NCBI RefSeq assembly: GCF_003367505.1
Contig: NZ_PXXX01000013.1
Coordinates: 62,001-126,000, forward strand
DNA from: Lysinibacillus capsici
GTDB taxonomy: Bacteria > Bacillota > Bacilli > Bacillales_A > Planococcaceae
DNA: 64,000 nucleotides
Direction: 5' to 3'
Of this stretch, positions 9,137 through 18,762 are shown piece after piece. Both the position numbers and the translations under genes were made by a program. The notes under the pieces are model-generated. The model was given only the letters and a program-made list of their open reading frames with translations, was not told the origin of the DNA and searched no databases. The stretch's first letter is position 1. Every line of letters begins with the position of its first letter.

Positions 9137-9325
9137 CTATTTTTGTTTCTTCATAGCTTCAGTCCCTATAATTCCAACAATTAAAATAATCATGGATACC
9201 AGTGCATAATCTTTAAAAAATGTTGTAAAAGGAATGTCGAAATATCGACAAATTAGCGTTACGAGACGGCCTCCTAATAAAATTAAACCAATGACTAACA
9301 TCCAGTTAAATAGCGCTCTAAGCAT
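9137..9325 (-). CDS. Small two-helix membrane protein, function unknown
   Basis: A 62-residue protein with two hydrophobic segments (residues about 7-25 and 38-57) and a basic tail (EAMKKQK). I do not recognise a family. The start overlaps the end of the upstream TetR gene by eight bases, and GAGGGG within that gene is about eight bases ahead of the ATG. It is therefore almost certainly translated in the same operon. A TetR gene coupled to a tiny membrane protein suggests a membrane-stress or small-efflux role, which is inference. Confidence 0.65.
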   Translation of the reverse strand: MLRALFNWMLVIGLILLGGRLVTLICRYFDIPFTTFFKDYALVSMIILIVGIIGTEAMKKQK

Positions 9326-9938
9326 TTTTTGGCCCCTCTACTTTCATTGCTGTCCATATAATATTTGTTACTTCGAGACTGTAATCCTCTGCCGCAATCG
9401 CAAGCGGTCCCCCTATAAGCATATATTCACCAATCGCTCCTTGAATTACTTTTGCCATTACATTGACAGAGCGAACACTAAAAGTCCCCTGTTTTTTACC
9501 ATCTTCCAAAATATTACATAATGCCGTCAATAGTGGGTCTTCCTCTTCATCTGGCAGTTTATAGTAAGGGATGTCATGTGCAGTCCGAGCGTTGAAGACA
9601 ATTTCTAATAATGCTGCATTTTCTTTTGGGTGTGTCGCTTGATAAGCAATGCTTGCCTCTATGAAGTTTGCTAATTGTGTGACAGGGTCACTGGCAGTAT
9701 ATGTTTTTGTCAAAATGAAAGTTGTGGATTGCTCAATTAGTGCTTGCAGACTTTGGTTGATTAAATCTTGTCGATCTACAAAGTGATAAGAAATTAATGC
9801 TGTGCTAATAGAAGCACGTTTAGCGATTTGTGCTAAACTTGCCTTTACATAGCCTATATCATCAAGTGTCGCTATCGTAGCTTCAATAATTTGCTGCTTT
9901 CTTGCTTCCTGAATAAAGGTATTTTTATTGTTATCCAT
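9318..9938 (-). CDS. TetR-family transcriptional regulator
   Basis: A 206-residue TetR/AcrR repressor. The N-terminal helix-turn-helix is recognisable (IIEATIATLDDIGYVKASLA, then ISTALISYHF, residues about 17-60), followed by a ligand-binding helical domain. It is co-transcribed with the small membrane protein downstream. A palindrome 34-49 bases upstream of the start, at 9972-9987, is the likely autoregulatory operator. The ligand is unknown. SD CAGGAG precedes the ATG. Confidence 0.85.
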   Translation of the reverse strand: MDNNKNTFIQEARKQQIIEATIATLDDIGYVKASLAQIAKRASISTALISYHFVDRQDLINQSLQALIEQSTTFILTKTYTASDPVTQLANFIEASIAYQATHPKENAALLEIVFNARTAHDIPYYKLPDEEEDPLLTALCNILEDGKKQGTFSVRSVNVMAKVIQGAIGEYMLIGGPLAIAAEDYSLEVTNIIWTAMKVEGPKNA

Positions 9939-9971
9939 AGAATTCTCCTGATTGATTGAATAAACATTTTC

Positions 9972-9987
9972 CTGATTAAGTAATCAG
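9972..9987. promoter_or_regulatory. Candidate operator of the TetR gene
   Basis: CTGATTAAGTAATCAG is a near-perfect palindrome with 7-bp arms around a two-base centre. It lies immediately downstream of a TATAAA-like -10 on the minus strand, where repressor binding would block transcription. No other gene starts nearby, so self-regulation is the simplest reading. Confidence 0.5.
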
Positions 9988-10017
9988 ATTTTATATGATT
10001 TATCGCTTAAACACAAT

Positions 10018-10065
10018 AAAAAAGGTTATGTAGATACTAATAAAAGCATCTAATAACCTTTTTTT
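10018..10065 (-). terminator. Terminator of pycA
   Basis: AAAAAAGGTTAT and ATAACCTTTTTT form the base of a long hairpin (inner arms TAGATGC/TATCTA partly pair) just after the pycA stop. Confidence 0.8.
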
Positions 10066-10074
10066 CATGACTAT

Positions 10075-13000
10075 TTATTCAATTTCAATTAATAGATCCC
10101 CTGTTGAAATGGCATCTCCTGCACTTGCATATACCTCTTTTACAATGCCGTCTTTAGGTGCTTGGACAGTTGTTTCCATTTTCATGGCTTCTGTAATTAA
10201 CAGGTGATCACCACGTTTAACAGGACTACCTTTAGAAACAACAACTTTCAACACAGTACCTGGCATTGTAGCACCGATTTGGTTTGGATTGCTTGGATCG
10301 GCTTTTAATGCTAAATTGCCATCAACCTCAACAGTCATATCTTGAATCACCAATTCACGCGATTGACCATTAAGCTCAAAGTAAAGGACACGTGTTCCAT
10401 TGTGTTGTGGTTCCCCGATTGAAACGAGTTTAATAATCAATGTTTTCCCTTTTTCAATTTCGACCTCAATAATTTCACCAAGCTTTAAGCCATATAAGAA
10501 TGTCGGTGTGTCAAGAACTGAAATATTGCCAAAGGATTCTGCTGTTTTCGCATATTCCTCAAAGACTTTTGGATAAAGTGCATAAGCCAGTACATCTTTT
10601 TTCGTAACTGGGCGATTTAACTTTTCCTCTAGCACAGCCTCTAATTGATCAAATTGAATAGGCTCTAATAATTCTCCTGGACGAACTGTAATTGCTTCTC
10701 GATCTTTTAACACTACTTGTTGTAATGCCTCTGGGAACCCGCCATGTGGCTGCCCAAGATAACCTTGGAAGAATTCAATCACAGAATCTGGGAAGTCAAT
10801 CGTTTTCCCTCTTGTTAAGACTGTATTTTCGTCTAGATCATTTTGCACCATAAATAAAGCCATATCACCCACTACCTTGGAGGATGGTGTAACTTTAACA
10901 ATATCACCAAATAGTAGATTTACACGGGAATACATGCGTTTCACTTCTTCCCATCGATCACCAAGCCCTACAGCTTTTGCTTGTTGCTGTAAGTTACTAT
11001 ACTGACCACCAGGCATCTCATGTACGTAAATCTCAGAATGCGGGCTGATCATGCCACTTTCAAAATCTTTATAGTATTTACGAACATCTTCCCAGTAGTA
11101 CGATAATTTTTCTAATGCATCGATATCCGCTCGTACCTCACGTTTTCCGCCCTTCATTGCATAGTACAAGGAGTTTGCACTTGGTTGAGATGTTAGACCT
11201 GCCATAGATCCAAGCGCTGTATCAATAATATCAACACCTGCTTCTATCGCTTTAGCATATAAGTAAATTCCATTGCCACTAGTATCGTGTGTATGCAAGT
11301 GGATTGGCAGACTTGTCGTCTCTTTTAACTCGGAAATTAAACGGTACGCCGCTTCCGGTTTCAATAAACCAGCCATATCTTTAATCGCTAAAATATGGGC
11401 ACCAGCTGCTTCAAGCTCTTTCGCCATATCCTTATAGTATTGCACTGAATATTTCGCACGACTGTCATCGAGGATATCCCCCGTATAACAGATGGCTGCT
11501 TCAGCAATTTTTCCTGATTGACGCACAGCATCTATCGCTACTTCCATGCCTTTAATCCAATTTAAGCTATCGAAAATACGGAATACATCAATTCCTGATG
11601 AAGCCGATTCAGCGATAAATTCTCGGATTAGATTGTCAGGATAGTTTGTATAACCAACAGCATTAGCTCCACGCAGTAACATCTGGAATAACACATTCGG
11701 CACTTGCTCACGCAGTTTCGCTAGCCGCTCCCATGGATCTTCTTTTAAGAAGCGATATGCTACATCGAATGTTGCACCGCCCCACATTTCCAGCGAGAAT
11801 AACTGATGCATCATGCGAGCTGTTGCATCTGCAATTTGATACATATCCTGTGAACGAACACGTGTTGCAAGCAGGGATTGGTGAGCATCGCGGAATGTAG
11901 TATCTGTTAGTAGTACGTCTTCCTGTGCTAAAATCCACTGCACTAAGCCATCTGCTCCCTGTGTATCTAAAATCTGCTTGGTACCTGCTGGTGGTACAAT
12001 TAAAGGATCAATTTTAGGTTGGTTTGGCTGGACAAAGATAGGTTTTGACTTCTTCTCTACACCAGGGAAGCCATTTAAGGTCACATTCCCAATATAGCTT
12101 AACAGCTTTGTTCCACGGTCTTTACGCACAGGGAACTCGAAAAGCTCTGGTGTTGTATCAATAAAGCTAGTATCAAAGGCCCCTGATAAAAACTTTTCAT
12201 GAGTCACCACATTATTTAAAAACGGAATATTCGTTTTAACGCCACGAATACGGAATTCTTTTAAATTACGATCCATTTTCGCAGCAGCTTCTTTAAAGTT
12301 CATACCCGAAGTAGAAATTTTCACCAACAAAGAGTCATAGTATGGTGTAACGACAGCACCCTGGAAGCCATTCCCAGCATCTAATCGCACGCCAAAACCA
12401 CCACTTGAACGGTAAACCATTAACTTTCCTGTATCTGGCATAAAGTCATTTGCAGGGTCTTCTGTTGTCACACGTGCTTGAATGGCATAGCCAATCATTG
12501 GCATATCTTCTTGCTTTGGCATATGAATTTCTTCACTGTGAAGTCCATAGCCTGCCGCTACCTTAATTTGGGCATGGACGATATCAACACCTGTAATCAT
12601 TTCTGTAATTGTATGTTCTACTTGAATGCGAGGGTTTACCTCGATGAAATAAAAATCGTCTCCTGCGACTAAAAATTCCACTGTCCCTGCATTTATGTAC
12701 GAGACATTCTTCATTAATTTCACAGCAGCATCGCAAATACGATTTCTTAACTCTTGTGAAATCGAATGAGATGGCGCAATTTCTACCACTTTTTGATGTC
12801 GACGCTGAATTGAGCAATCACGCTCATATAAATGCACAATATTGCCATGTTTATCGCCAATAATTTGTACTTCAATGTGTTTTGGTTTTATGATTGCTTT
12901 TTCTACATATACTTCATCGGAACCAAAAGCAGCCTTTGCCTCAGATTTTGCTCTTTCATAGGAGGAAGCAAGATCCTCTGGCGTATGGACTAGACGCATC

Positions 13001-13509
13001 CCTCGACCACCACCGCCAAGTGCTGCCTTAATCATAACTGGATAGCCATAATTGCTAGCAAACGTCTCTACCTCTGCTAGATCGGCTACTGGGCCATCTG
13101 TACCAGGAATAACAGGAATCTCAGCCGCAATGGCTTGAGAACGTGCTTTGACCTTATCTCCAAACATATCTAAATGCTGAGAAGTTGGTCCGATAAAGAC
13201 AATGCCCTCTTCCTCACAGCGACGTGCAAATTCCACGTTTTCTGATAAAAAACCATACCCTGGATGAATCGCATCAACATCTGCATCTTTTGCGATGGCA
13301 ATAATACCTTCAATATCTAAATAAGCATCGATTGGTTTCTTGCCAGCTCCCACTAAATAAGCTTCATCTGCTTTAAAGCGATGAAAAGCACCACTATCTT
13401 CTCTTGAATAGATGGCAACAGTTTGGATATTCAGCTCCGTACAAGCACGGAAAATACGAATTGCAATTTCTCCTCGATTGGCTACGAGAATTTTGTTGAT
13501 TGATTCCAT
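10075..13509 (-). CDS. pycA: Pyruvate carboxylase
   Basis: Biotin-dependent enzyme of 1144 residues, the usual length, forming oxaloacetate from pyruvate, bicarbonate and ATP to refill the TCA cycle. Domains in order: biotin carboxylase (about 1-460, glycine-rich ATP loop GGGGRGMRLV), carboxyltransferase TIM barrel (about 530-810, start LLTDTTFRDAHQSLLATR), tetramerisation region, and C-terminal biotin carrier (EAMKMET, biotinyl Lys1110). AAGGGGG precedes the ATG. The gene lies 12 bases after ftsW, the same order as in B. subtilis. Confidence 0.97.
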   Translation of the reverse strand: MESINKILVANRGEIAIRIFRACTELNIQTVAIYSREDSGAFHRFKADEAYLVGAGKKPIDAYLDIEGIIAIAKDADVDAIHPGYGFLSENVEFARRCEEEGIVFIGPTSQHLDMFGDKVKARSQAIAAEIPVIPGTDGPVADLAEVETFASNYGYPVMIKAALGGGGRGMRLVHTPEDLASSYERAKSEAKAAFGSDEVYVEKAIIKPKHIEVQIIGDKHGNIVHLYERDCSIQRRHQKVVEIAPSHSISQELRNRICDAAVKLMKNVSYINAGTVEFLVAGDDFYFIEVNPRIQVEHTITEMITGVDIVHAQIKVAAGYGLHSEEIHMPKQEDMPMIGYAIQARVTTEDPANDFMPDTGKLMVYRSSGGFGVRLDAGNGFQGAVVTPYYDSLLVKISTSGMNFKEAAAKMDRNLKEFRIRGVKTNIPFLNNVVTHEKFLSGAFDTSFIDTTPELFEFPVRKDRGTKLLSYIGNVTLNGFPGVEKKSKPIFVQPNQPKIDPLIVPPAGTKQILDTQGADGLVQWILAQEDVLLTDTTFRDAHQSLLATRVRSQDMYQIADATARMMHQLFSLEMWGGATFDVAYRFLKEDPWERLAKLREQVPNVLFQMLLRGANAVGYTNYPDNLIREFIAESASSGIDVFRIFDSLNWIKGMEVAIDAVRQSGKIAEAAICYTGDILDDSRAKYSVQYYKDMAKELEAAGAHILAIKDMAGLLKPEAAYRLISELKETTSLPIHLHTHDTSGNGIYLYAKAIEAGVDIIDTALGSMAGLTSQPSANSLYYAMKGGKREVRADIDALEKLSYYWEDVRKYYKDFESGMISPHSEIYVHEMPGGQYSNLQQQAKAVGLGDRWEEVKRMYSRVNLLFGDIVKVTPSSKVVGDMALFMVQNDLDENTVLTRGKTIDFPDSVIEFFQGYLGQPHGGFPEALQQVVLKDREAITVRPGELLEPIQFDQLEAVLEEKLNRPVTKKDVLAYALYPKVFEEYAKTAESFGNISVLDTPTFLYGLKLGEIIEVEIEKGKTLIIKLVSIGEPQHNGTRVLYFELNGQSRELVIQDMTVEVDGNLALKADPSNPNQIGATMPGTVLKVVVSKGSPVKRGDHLLITEAMKMETTVQAPKDGIVKEVYASAGDAISTGDLLIEIE

Positions 13510-13521
13510 AGGTATCCCCCT

Positions 13522-14703
13522 TTATGATTGTGTTTTTTTCCTCTCTACCTTTTCAAACATAGAAACATTGATCAATATTCCCATCGCTAAAGATAGAATG
13601 ATTATAGATGTACCGCCATAGCTTATAAAAGGTAACGTTACACCGGTTAACGGGATTAACCCGGTTACACCCCCAAGATTAATAAACGATTGCCAGCCTA
13701 TCCAGCTCGCAATACCAGCCGCAATCATGCGTGCCAATGGATCTTTTGTCCGCAATGCAATAGAAAAACCTTTATATACAATAAATCCCAAGCCACATAA
13801 GACAATCAAAACGCCCCATATCCCTAACTCTTCCATTATGATTGCCATAATAAAATCTGTTTGTGGTTCAGGCAAGTATCCTAATTTTTGAATGGATTGA
13901 CCAAGGCCCCGCCCTTCTAAGCCGCCTCCACCAATGGCATAATAACTATTCACCACTTGGTGACCACTACCATCCTCATACTCAAATGGATTTAAGTAAG
14001 ACAATATCCGTCCTTTTCGATTTCCTGTTAGTAGCTCTCCCTTAAATATCCATAGAATACCAAGAATAGCTGTACCAAACGCACCTAATACACCAAAAAA
14101 TTTCCAAAATGTTCTAAATGGAATACCACTTGAAGCTACAACTGAAACGGCAATACCACATAGAATAATGACTGCTCCTAAGTCTGTTTCAAAGGCTACC
14201 CCAGCAACTACTAAAATCCATAGAAAAATTGGGTAAAAAATTTCAGTCGGTTGTAGCTTTTCAAACGTATATTTTTGCGCTTTTCGATAAAAAGCAGCTG
14301 CAAAATATAAAATTATAAATAGTTTCGCATACTCTGAAGGTTGAAAATTCCCTAAACCTGGGATAGCAATCCAACTTTGAGAACCTACTTCTTCTGCCCC
14401 ATTCCCTGCTACTTTTACCCATGTAAATAACACAACCAATACAACAGTTAGCAATAACATAATATTCTTATTCGCATAATGTTTATATGGGAAAAATGCT
14501 GTAATGATAAAGCCAAGAAATGCCACCATTAAATTGGTCACTTGCTTTTGATAAAAATAATCAGGTGCTTGACCTTTTTGAACAATAGCAACCATCATAC
14601 TTGAACTGTAAATCATTATTAACCCAAATAAACTTAATAATAGGACCGTAAAAAATAAGGGATAATCAAAATTTTGTGCATAGCGTTTTAAGTATTGTCT
14701 CAT
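13522..14703 (-). CDS. ftsW: Cell-division SEDS protein FtsW
   Basis: Polytopic SEDS-family glycosyltransferase, 393 residues and about ten helices, polymerising septal peptidoglycan with a class B PBP. Signature stretches include KGQAPDYF, FQPSEYAKL, ETDLGAVIILCGIAV, NSYYAIGGGGLEGRGLGQS and PEPQTDFIMAIIMEELG. The YlaN-FtsW-PycA context matches B. subtilis ftsW rather than rodA or spoVE. GAGGT lies about seven bases before the ATG. Confidence 0.92.
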   Translation of the reverse strand: MRQYLKRYAQNFDYPLFFTVLLLSLFGLIMIYSSSMMVAIVQKGQAPDYFYQKQVTNLMVAFLGFIITAFFPYKHYANKNIMLLLTVVLVVLFTWVKVAGNGAEEVGSQSWIAIPGLGNFQPSEYAKLFIILYFAAAFYRKAQKYTFEKLQPTEIFYPIFLWILVVAGVAFETDLGAVIILCGIAVSVVASSGIPFRTFWKFFGVLGAFGTAILGILWIFKGELLTGNRKGRILSYLNPFEYEDGSGHQVVNSYYAIGGGGLEGRGLGQSIQKLGYLPEPQTDFIMAIIMEELGIWGVLIVLCGLGFIVYKGFSIALRTKDPLARMIAAGIASWIGWQSFINLGGVTGLIPLTGVTLPFISYGGTSIIILSLAMGILINVSMFEKVERKKTQS

Positions 14704-14722
14704 TGGAAAACCTCGTTCTAGT

Positions 14723-14759
14723 AAAAAAACTCAAAGCGCAAAGAAGCGTTTGAGTTTTT
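14723..14759 (-). terminator. Terminator between ylaN and ftsW
   Basis: AAAAACTCAAA and TTTGAGTTTTT form the stem, with an inner CGCTT/GCG pairing. The U-rich end suits minus-strand transcription from ylaN. Confidence 0.85.
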
Positions 14760-14763
14760 CTTT

Positions 14764-15045
14764 TTATTTGTCTGTATACGCGTCGTGTAGTACAGAAAGT
14801 TCCTTCTCGAGTGAATCGAGAATTTCTTTGCCTTTTTCACGTTCAATCAATCCAAGCTTCACAGCAAAGTCAATTTCACGTGATAGACCGAACATTTGTG
14901 TATCTAATACTTCCTCATATAAAGGGCATTGTGGCATTGTTAAATGATCCATTTGTACTCGAATAAGGCGAGCAATCTTATCTGCATCAGCAACTAATAG
15001 CTCCAAAGCCTTCTCTTGAAAAGAAGTTTGTGATTTCGTATCCAT
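14764..15045 (-). CDS. ylaN: YlaN (UPF0358)
   Basis: A 93-residue soluble helical protein of the UPF0358 family ([40 protein letters not shown]). YlaN homologues in B. subtilis and S. aureus have been linked to iron homeostasis through interaction with Fur. The place next to ftsW is conserved. It is followed by its own terminator, so it is monocistronic. Confidence 0.92.
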   Translation of the reverse strand: MDTKSQTSFQEKALELLVADADKIARLIRVQMDHLTMPQCPLYEEVLDTQMFGLSREIDFAVKLGLIEREKGKEILDSLEKELSVLHDAYTDK

Positions 15046-15227
15046 GAGGACGCCCCCATTATCTGATATTTCTTCGATTCTATCTTAATAAAGTTTATCT
15101 TTTAGTCGATAAAAATGCAAGTGTCTTCATTGGAAAATAGAGAATTCGAATTATATTTCTTTATTATCTCTAGGCATTAGCGTTATACTATGTCATGGAT
15201 ATACAAGATTTGAGGAGGATTTCTATT

Positions 15228-15728
15228 ATGGAAACAATAATTCCTATCACAGGTGCAGTCACATACCAACTAACATTAGATCCTACTGTGTGGATTTTCG
15301 ATGATCGTAAATTAGATTTAAACACTTACTTCACTACTCAAAATGTTGAGGAAGATGCTGACGTCAAATATATGCGTGAAGTAGGAGCACACTGGTCACG
15401 TGAAATTATGGAAGGAGCAACATTCCCACCTACATTAAAATCAGAAAGGAAATTTGACCGTAAAGGAATGGAGACAGGTACATTTGGTATCGAATTAAGT
15501 CACTTCTTGAAGAATGCTGAAATTAAACCAGAAGCGACAAAAATCGTCTTAACTTGCAAAGATGGTCAAGAATATCCTTTTACAATTGAAGAAGCTTATA
15601 CACTTATTTTAAAATATAGCCAAGACGGTAAGCCTCTTTTAGAAGACGGTCCCATCCATGTATTACTAAGAGACGGTTCAAATATTGACAATCCTATTAA
15701 AAACGTATCAGCCATTCGCGCTGAATAG
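15228..15728 (+). CDS. Conserved Bacillales protein, YlaL-like position
   Basis: Cytosolic protein of about 166 residues, starting METIIPITGAVTYQ. The frame opens at 15195, but GAGGAGG at about 15211-15217 points to the ATG at 15228. The region LDPTVWIFDDRKLDLNTYF is typical of a Bacillales-restricted family found between ylaI and ylaN. I do not know an established activity; some annotation pipelines call relatives peptidyl-prolyl isomerase, which I cannot support from motifs. It is 11 bases upstream of ylaI, so the two form an operon. Confidence 0.7.
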   Translation: METIIPITGAVTYQLTLDPTVWIFDDRKLDLNTYFTTQNVEEDADVKYMREVGAHWSREIMEGATFPPTLKSERKFDRKGMETGTFGIELSHFLKNAEIKPEATKIVLTCKDGQEYPFTIEEAYTLILKYSQDGKPLLEDGPIHVLLRDGSNIDNPIKNVSAIRAE

Positions 15729-15739
15729 GAGGGAATGCA

Positions 15740-15943
15740 ATGCGCGTTAAATGCGTTATTTGCGATACGATTCATAATTTAGACGATAATTTACCTTTAG
15801 CAAAAAAATTGCGAAATCGACCAATTCATACTTATATGTGCGATATTTGTCATGATCGCATTTCGGAAAATACTGTAGCACGAATGGAAACAGGCAATTT
15901 CCGTTTTTATCGTACTTCACCCCAGATGGATAAAGAATTTTAA
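15740..15943 (+). CDS. ylaI: YlaI, small zinc-ribbon-like protein (DUF2197)
   Basis: A 67-residue protein with two CxxC pairs (CVIC near residue 5 and CDIC near 34), a likely structural zinc site, and the conserved stretch LRNRPIHTYMCDIC. Matches YlaI of B. subtilis in length and motif. GGAGG precedes the ATG, and it is co-transcribed with the preceding gene. Function unknown. Confidence 0.85.
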   Translation: MRVKCVICDTIHNLDDNLPLAKKLRNRPIHTYMCDICHDRISENTVARMETGNFRFYRTSPQMDKEF

Positions 15944-15957
15944 CTAAAGAACAGATT

Positions 15958-15994
15958 AAAAAGAGGTGCCTCTATTTTGAGACACCTCTTTTTT
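15958..15994. terminator. Bidirectional terminator ylaI / ABC permease
   Basis: AAAAAGAGGTG and CACCTCTTTTTT, extended by CTC/GAG across one mismatch, around a TATTTT loop between converging genes. Confidence 0.85.
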
Positions 15995-15997
15995 ATA

Positions 15998-16834
15998 CTA
16001 TCCATTATTTTTAATAATCGTTTTTTCAACTAATTCTACAACTTGATACATAATGGTAGCAAAAAAGGCAATGATCAGAAGTGACATAAGGACAAGGTTA
16101 AAATTAAATACTTGGAAGCCATAGATAATTAAATAACCAAGTCCTTTTGAAGCTACTAAAAATTCCCCTACAATAACCCCTACCCATGATAAGCCAACAT
16201 TCACTTTCAAGGTCGAAATGATTGTAGGAAATGAGGCTGGCAAAATGACCTCACGAAAGATTTGCCATCTTGTCGCTCCAAAGGTTTGTAAAACCTTACT
16301 ATAATTCGGATCGACACCTTTAAATGCCGTATATACAACAATCGTTGTTATAATGATGGATATTAATGCACCCATAGCTATGATAGAAAAATAACCTGGG
16401 CCGAGTGCAACAATCAAAATCGGACCAAGTGCAACTTTTGGCATCGCGTTTAAAATTACTAGATAGGGATCGAGTACTTTTGATAGTAACGGGGACCACC
16501 ACAAGACAACAGCTATCAATGTTCCTAATAAAGTCCCCGCTAAAAAGCCAATAACTGTCTCCATTAATGTAACACTCACATGCAATGTTAAAGAACCGTC
16601 AATGACTTTCTCAATAAATGTATGCCATACATGAGTTGGCGAGCTAAAAATTAACCGATCAATCCATTCTAATCTTGAAAGCAGCTCCCATCCACCAAAG
16701 AATAGCAGTAAAATAATAAACTGATATATTCGAACATAGCGTTTTTCTTTTTTTAACAATTGCTGATATTGCTTAAATAATGTATTATCCAAGGCTCTCC
16801 AGCTCCTTCCAAATAGTTTGGAAAATATCTGCAT
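15998..16834 (-). CDS. ABC transporter permease, SsuC/ThiX type
   Basis: Permease of 278 residues with six or so helices and the cytoplasmic coupling motif of the BPD_transp_1 family ([20 protein letters not shown]). Class members import nitrate, sulfonates, taurine or hydroxymethylpyrimidine. The start overlaps the ATPase gene by 50 bases as called; a downstream internal start is possible, but M1 ([12 protein letters not shown]) is typical. Third gene of a binding protein-ATPase-permease operon. Substrate undetermined. Confidence 0.88.
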   Translation of the reverse strand: MQIFSKLFGRSWRALDNTLFKQYQQLLKKEKRYVRIYQFIILLLFFGGWELLSRLEWIDRLIFSSPTHVWHTFIEKVIDGSLTLHVSVTLMETVIGFLAGTLLGTLIAVVLWWSPLLSKVLDPYLVILNAMPKVALGPILIVALGPGYFSIIAMGALISIIITTIVVYTAFKGVDPNYSKVLQTFGATRWQIFREVILPASFPTIISTLKVNVGLSWVGVIVGEFLVASKGLGYLIIYGFQVFNFNLVLMSLLIIAFFATIMYQVVELVEKTIIKNNG

Positions 16835-17576
16835 AGGCTGGATGCTGTCTTACATCAAAAGGTGATAGTTCATTAAGGGCTTTAGGTATTTCAAACACTT
16901 TGTGAACTGCCCCTGGGTTTGCAGAAAATAGAACTACGCGCTCACTCATTGCGATTGCTTCACCAATATCATGTGTCACAAGAATAGCAGTCTTTTTATA
17001 AGTTTTTAATGTTTCCACCACTAAATCCTCAAGCTTTAATTTAGACTGATAATCTAACGCTGAAAATGGTTCATCTAATAATAAAATTTTAGGATTTACA
17101 GCTAAGGTACGAGCAAGGGCCACACGTTGCCGCATACCTCCTGATAATTCTCGAGGGTAATTGTTCCCCACATGCGGTAATCCTACTTCCTGTAATAACG
17201 CATTGGCCGTTACTTTATGTGTTTTACGACTTTTTTCCATTATTTTCAATCCGATTGTGACGTTTTCTTCAATGGTCTTCCAAGGAAATAAATAGTCCTG
17301 CTGAAGCATATAGCCAATGCTTGATTGATTACTCGCTGATAGCTTTTCACCATCTATATAAACATTGCCTTCAGTGGCAGGGAATAATCCTGCAATAATT
17401 GATAATAATGTGGTTTTACCGCAGCCACTCGGCCCAATAAACGAAACAAACTCTCCTTCATGAATGGCTAAACTGATATCACGTAATACTTCCTTTGCCT
17501 GTGTACTTGAAAAATAACTATGGTGAATATTCTCCAGCTGTAAAAATTCCATATTACTCAGCAGCCTTTTTGGCAA
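16785..17576 (-). CDS. ABC transporter ATP-binding protein, SsuB/ThiZ type
   Basis: ATPase of 263 residues with Walker [11 protein letters not shown] (about 50), signature [15 protein letters not shown], Walker [13 protein letters not shown] and the H-loop VTHDIGEA. It energises the permease downstream. The frame overlaps the end of the binding-protein gene by 23 bases; a start a few codons in ([14 protein letters not shown]) would nearly abut it and looks natural. Confidence 0.9.
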   Translation of the reverse strand: MPKRLLSNMEFLQLENIHHSYFSSTQAKEVLRDISLAIHEGEFVSFIGPSGCGKTTLLSIIAGLFPATEGNVYIDGEKLSASNQSSIGYMLQQDYLFPWKTIEENVTIGLKIMEKSRKTHKVTANALLQEVGLPHVGNNYPRELSGGMRQRVALARTLAVNPKILLLDEPFSALDYQSKLKLEDLVVETLKTYKKTAILVTHDIGEAIAMSERVVLFSANPGAVHKVFEIPKALNELSPFDVRQHPAYADIFQTIWKELESLG

Positions 17577-18546
17577 AAGTAGTGTTCACAAGTTTTTCAT
17601 ACTCCACTCGTTGAGGAAGTTCACCTGCTTCCTCCATAATTGTTTGCAAGTTATCCCACTCTCCTTCATCAAGGATTGGGTCAGTAGCATAAGAGCCTTG
17701 TGCTTTATATCGCTCAATTACCGTTTCAATTATCTCTATATCCACATTTTCAAAATACGGTTGAATAATTTTTGCTACTTCAGCAGCACTCTCATTTTGC
17801 ACAAAATCCTGTGCTCGTTTCAATGCATTTGTAAAGGCTTGAACAGTTGAAGCTTCATCCTTTAAATAACTACTTTTGGCCATAAAGGACGTGTAAGGAA
17901 GATTACCAGACTCCGTTCCAAACGAAGCTACAATATAACCCTTTCCTTCTTTCTCAAAGACACTCGCAGTAGGTTCAAATAATTGAACATAGTCACCAGT
18001 ACCTGATGCAAAAGCAGTAGCAATGTTGGCAAAATCAATATTTTGAATGAGCGTTAAATCATTTACAGGGTCGATGCCATGTTTTTTCAGCACGAATTCA
18101 CCTGCCATTTGTGGCATTCCACCTTTACGTTGCCCCAAAAACGTTGAGCCCTTCAATTGATCCCACGAAAAATTATCTATCTTATCTCTTGCCACTAAAA
18201 AGGTACCATCCGTTTGTGTTAACTGTGCAAAATTTTGAATGGGATCATTTGCACCTTGTAAAGTGACATAAATAGACGTCTCAGACCCAACTAAAGCTAT
18301 ATCAATTCCATCTGACAGTAACGCCGTCATCGTTTTATCGCCACCTGCAATCGTTTGTAGCTCAACAGAAAGACCCTCCTCCTCGAAGAAACCTTTCTCA
18401 AGTGCTACATATTGAGGCGCATAGAAAATCGAACGAGTTACTTCTCCTACTTTGACTTTTTCTAGCTCTGCTTTATTACATGCCGTCAAAGAAAGGAGTA
18501 ACAAAGCAATGACACCTAATAATAAACCTTTTGTAAGCCAACGCAT
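17554..18546 (-). CDS. ABC substrate-binding lipoprotein, NMT1/THI5-like
   Basis: Extracellular binding lipoprotein of about 330 residues with lipobox LTAC near residue 23 and an NMT1/SsuA-like periplasmic-binding fold (KVGEVTRSIFYAPQYVALEK, SDGIDIALVGSETSIY). The frame opens at 18600, but AAGGAGG lies eight to ten bases before the ATG at 18546. Homologues bind thiamine precursors, sulfonates or related compounds; I found no TPP or SAM riboswitch upstream that would decide the ligand. Confidence 0.85.
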   Translation of the reverse strand: MRWLTKGLLLGVIALLLLSLTACNKAELEKVKVGEVTRSIFYAPQYVALEKGFFEEEGLSVELQTIAGGDKTMTALLSDGIDIALVGSETSIYVTLQGANDPIQNFAQLTQTDGTFLVARDKIDNFSWDQLKGSTFLGQRKGGMPQMAGEFVLKKHGIDPVNDLTLIQNIDFANIATAFASGTGDYVQLFEPTASVFEKEGKGYIVASFGTESGNLPYTSFMAKSSYLKDEASTVQAFTNALKRAQDFVQNESAAEVAKIIQPYFENVDIEIIETVIERYKAQGSYATDPILDEGEWDNLQTIMEEAGELPQRVEYEKLVNTTFAKKAAE

Positions 18547-18683
18547 TCCCTTTCCTCCTTGATGTGTTGAAAATAAGCCTATCGACATTAACTTATTCAC
18601 ATAAGAAGATTTCGGTGCCTATCATTTTTTAATTTGTGTAGAGTGCGGGTGTTTTCCTCAGCTTGACTACAGGGGGAAACATA

Positions 18684-18724
18684 CAAAAAAACAGCCTTAG
18701 CATTAAAACCGCTAAGACTGTTTA
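18684..18724 (-). terminator. Terminator after ylaH
   Basis: AACAGTCTTAGC and GCTAAGGCTGTT form a stem with one G-U pair, followed by a seven-base U run in minus-strand RNA. Confidence 0.85.
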
Positions 18725-18762
18725 TAACAGATAAAAAGTTCTTATTATAAAGTACGTAATTG

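Noticed and set aside
18547..18683. Possible riboswitch ahead of the SsuABC/ThiXYZ-type importer
   Set aside because: The minus strand has CTGAGG and ACACCC pieces, but the conserved TPP core and order are absent, and no SAM or guanidine consensus fits.
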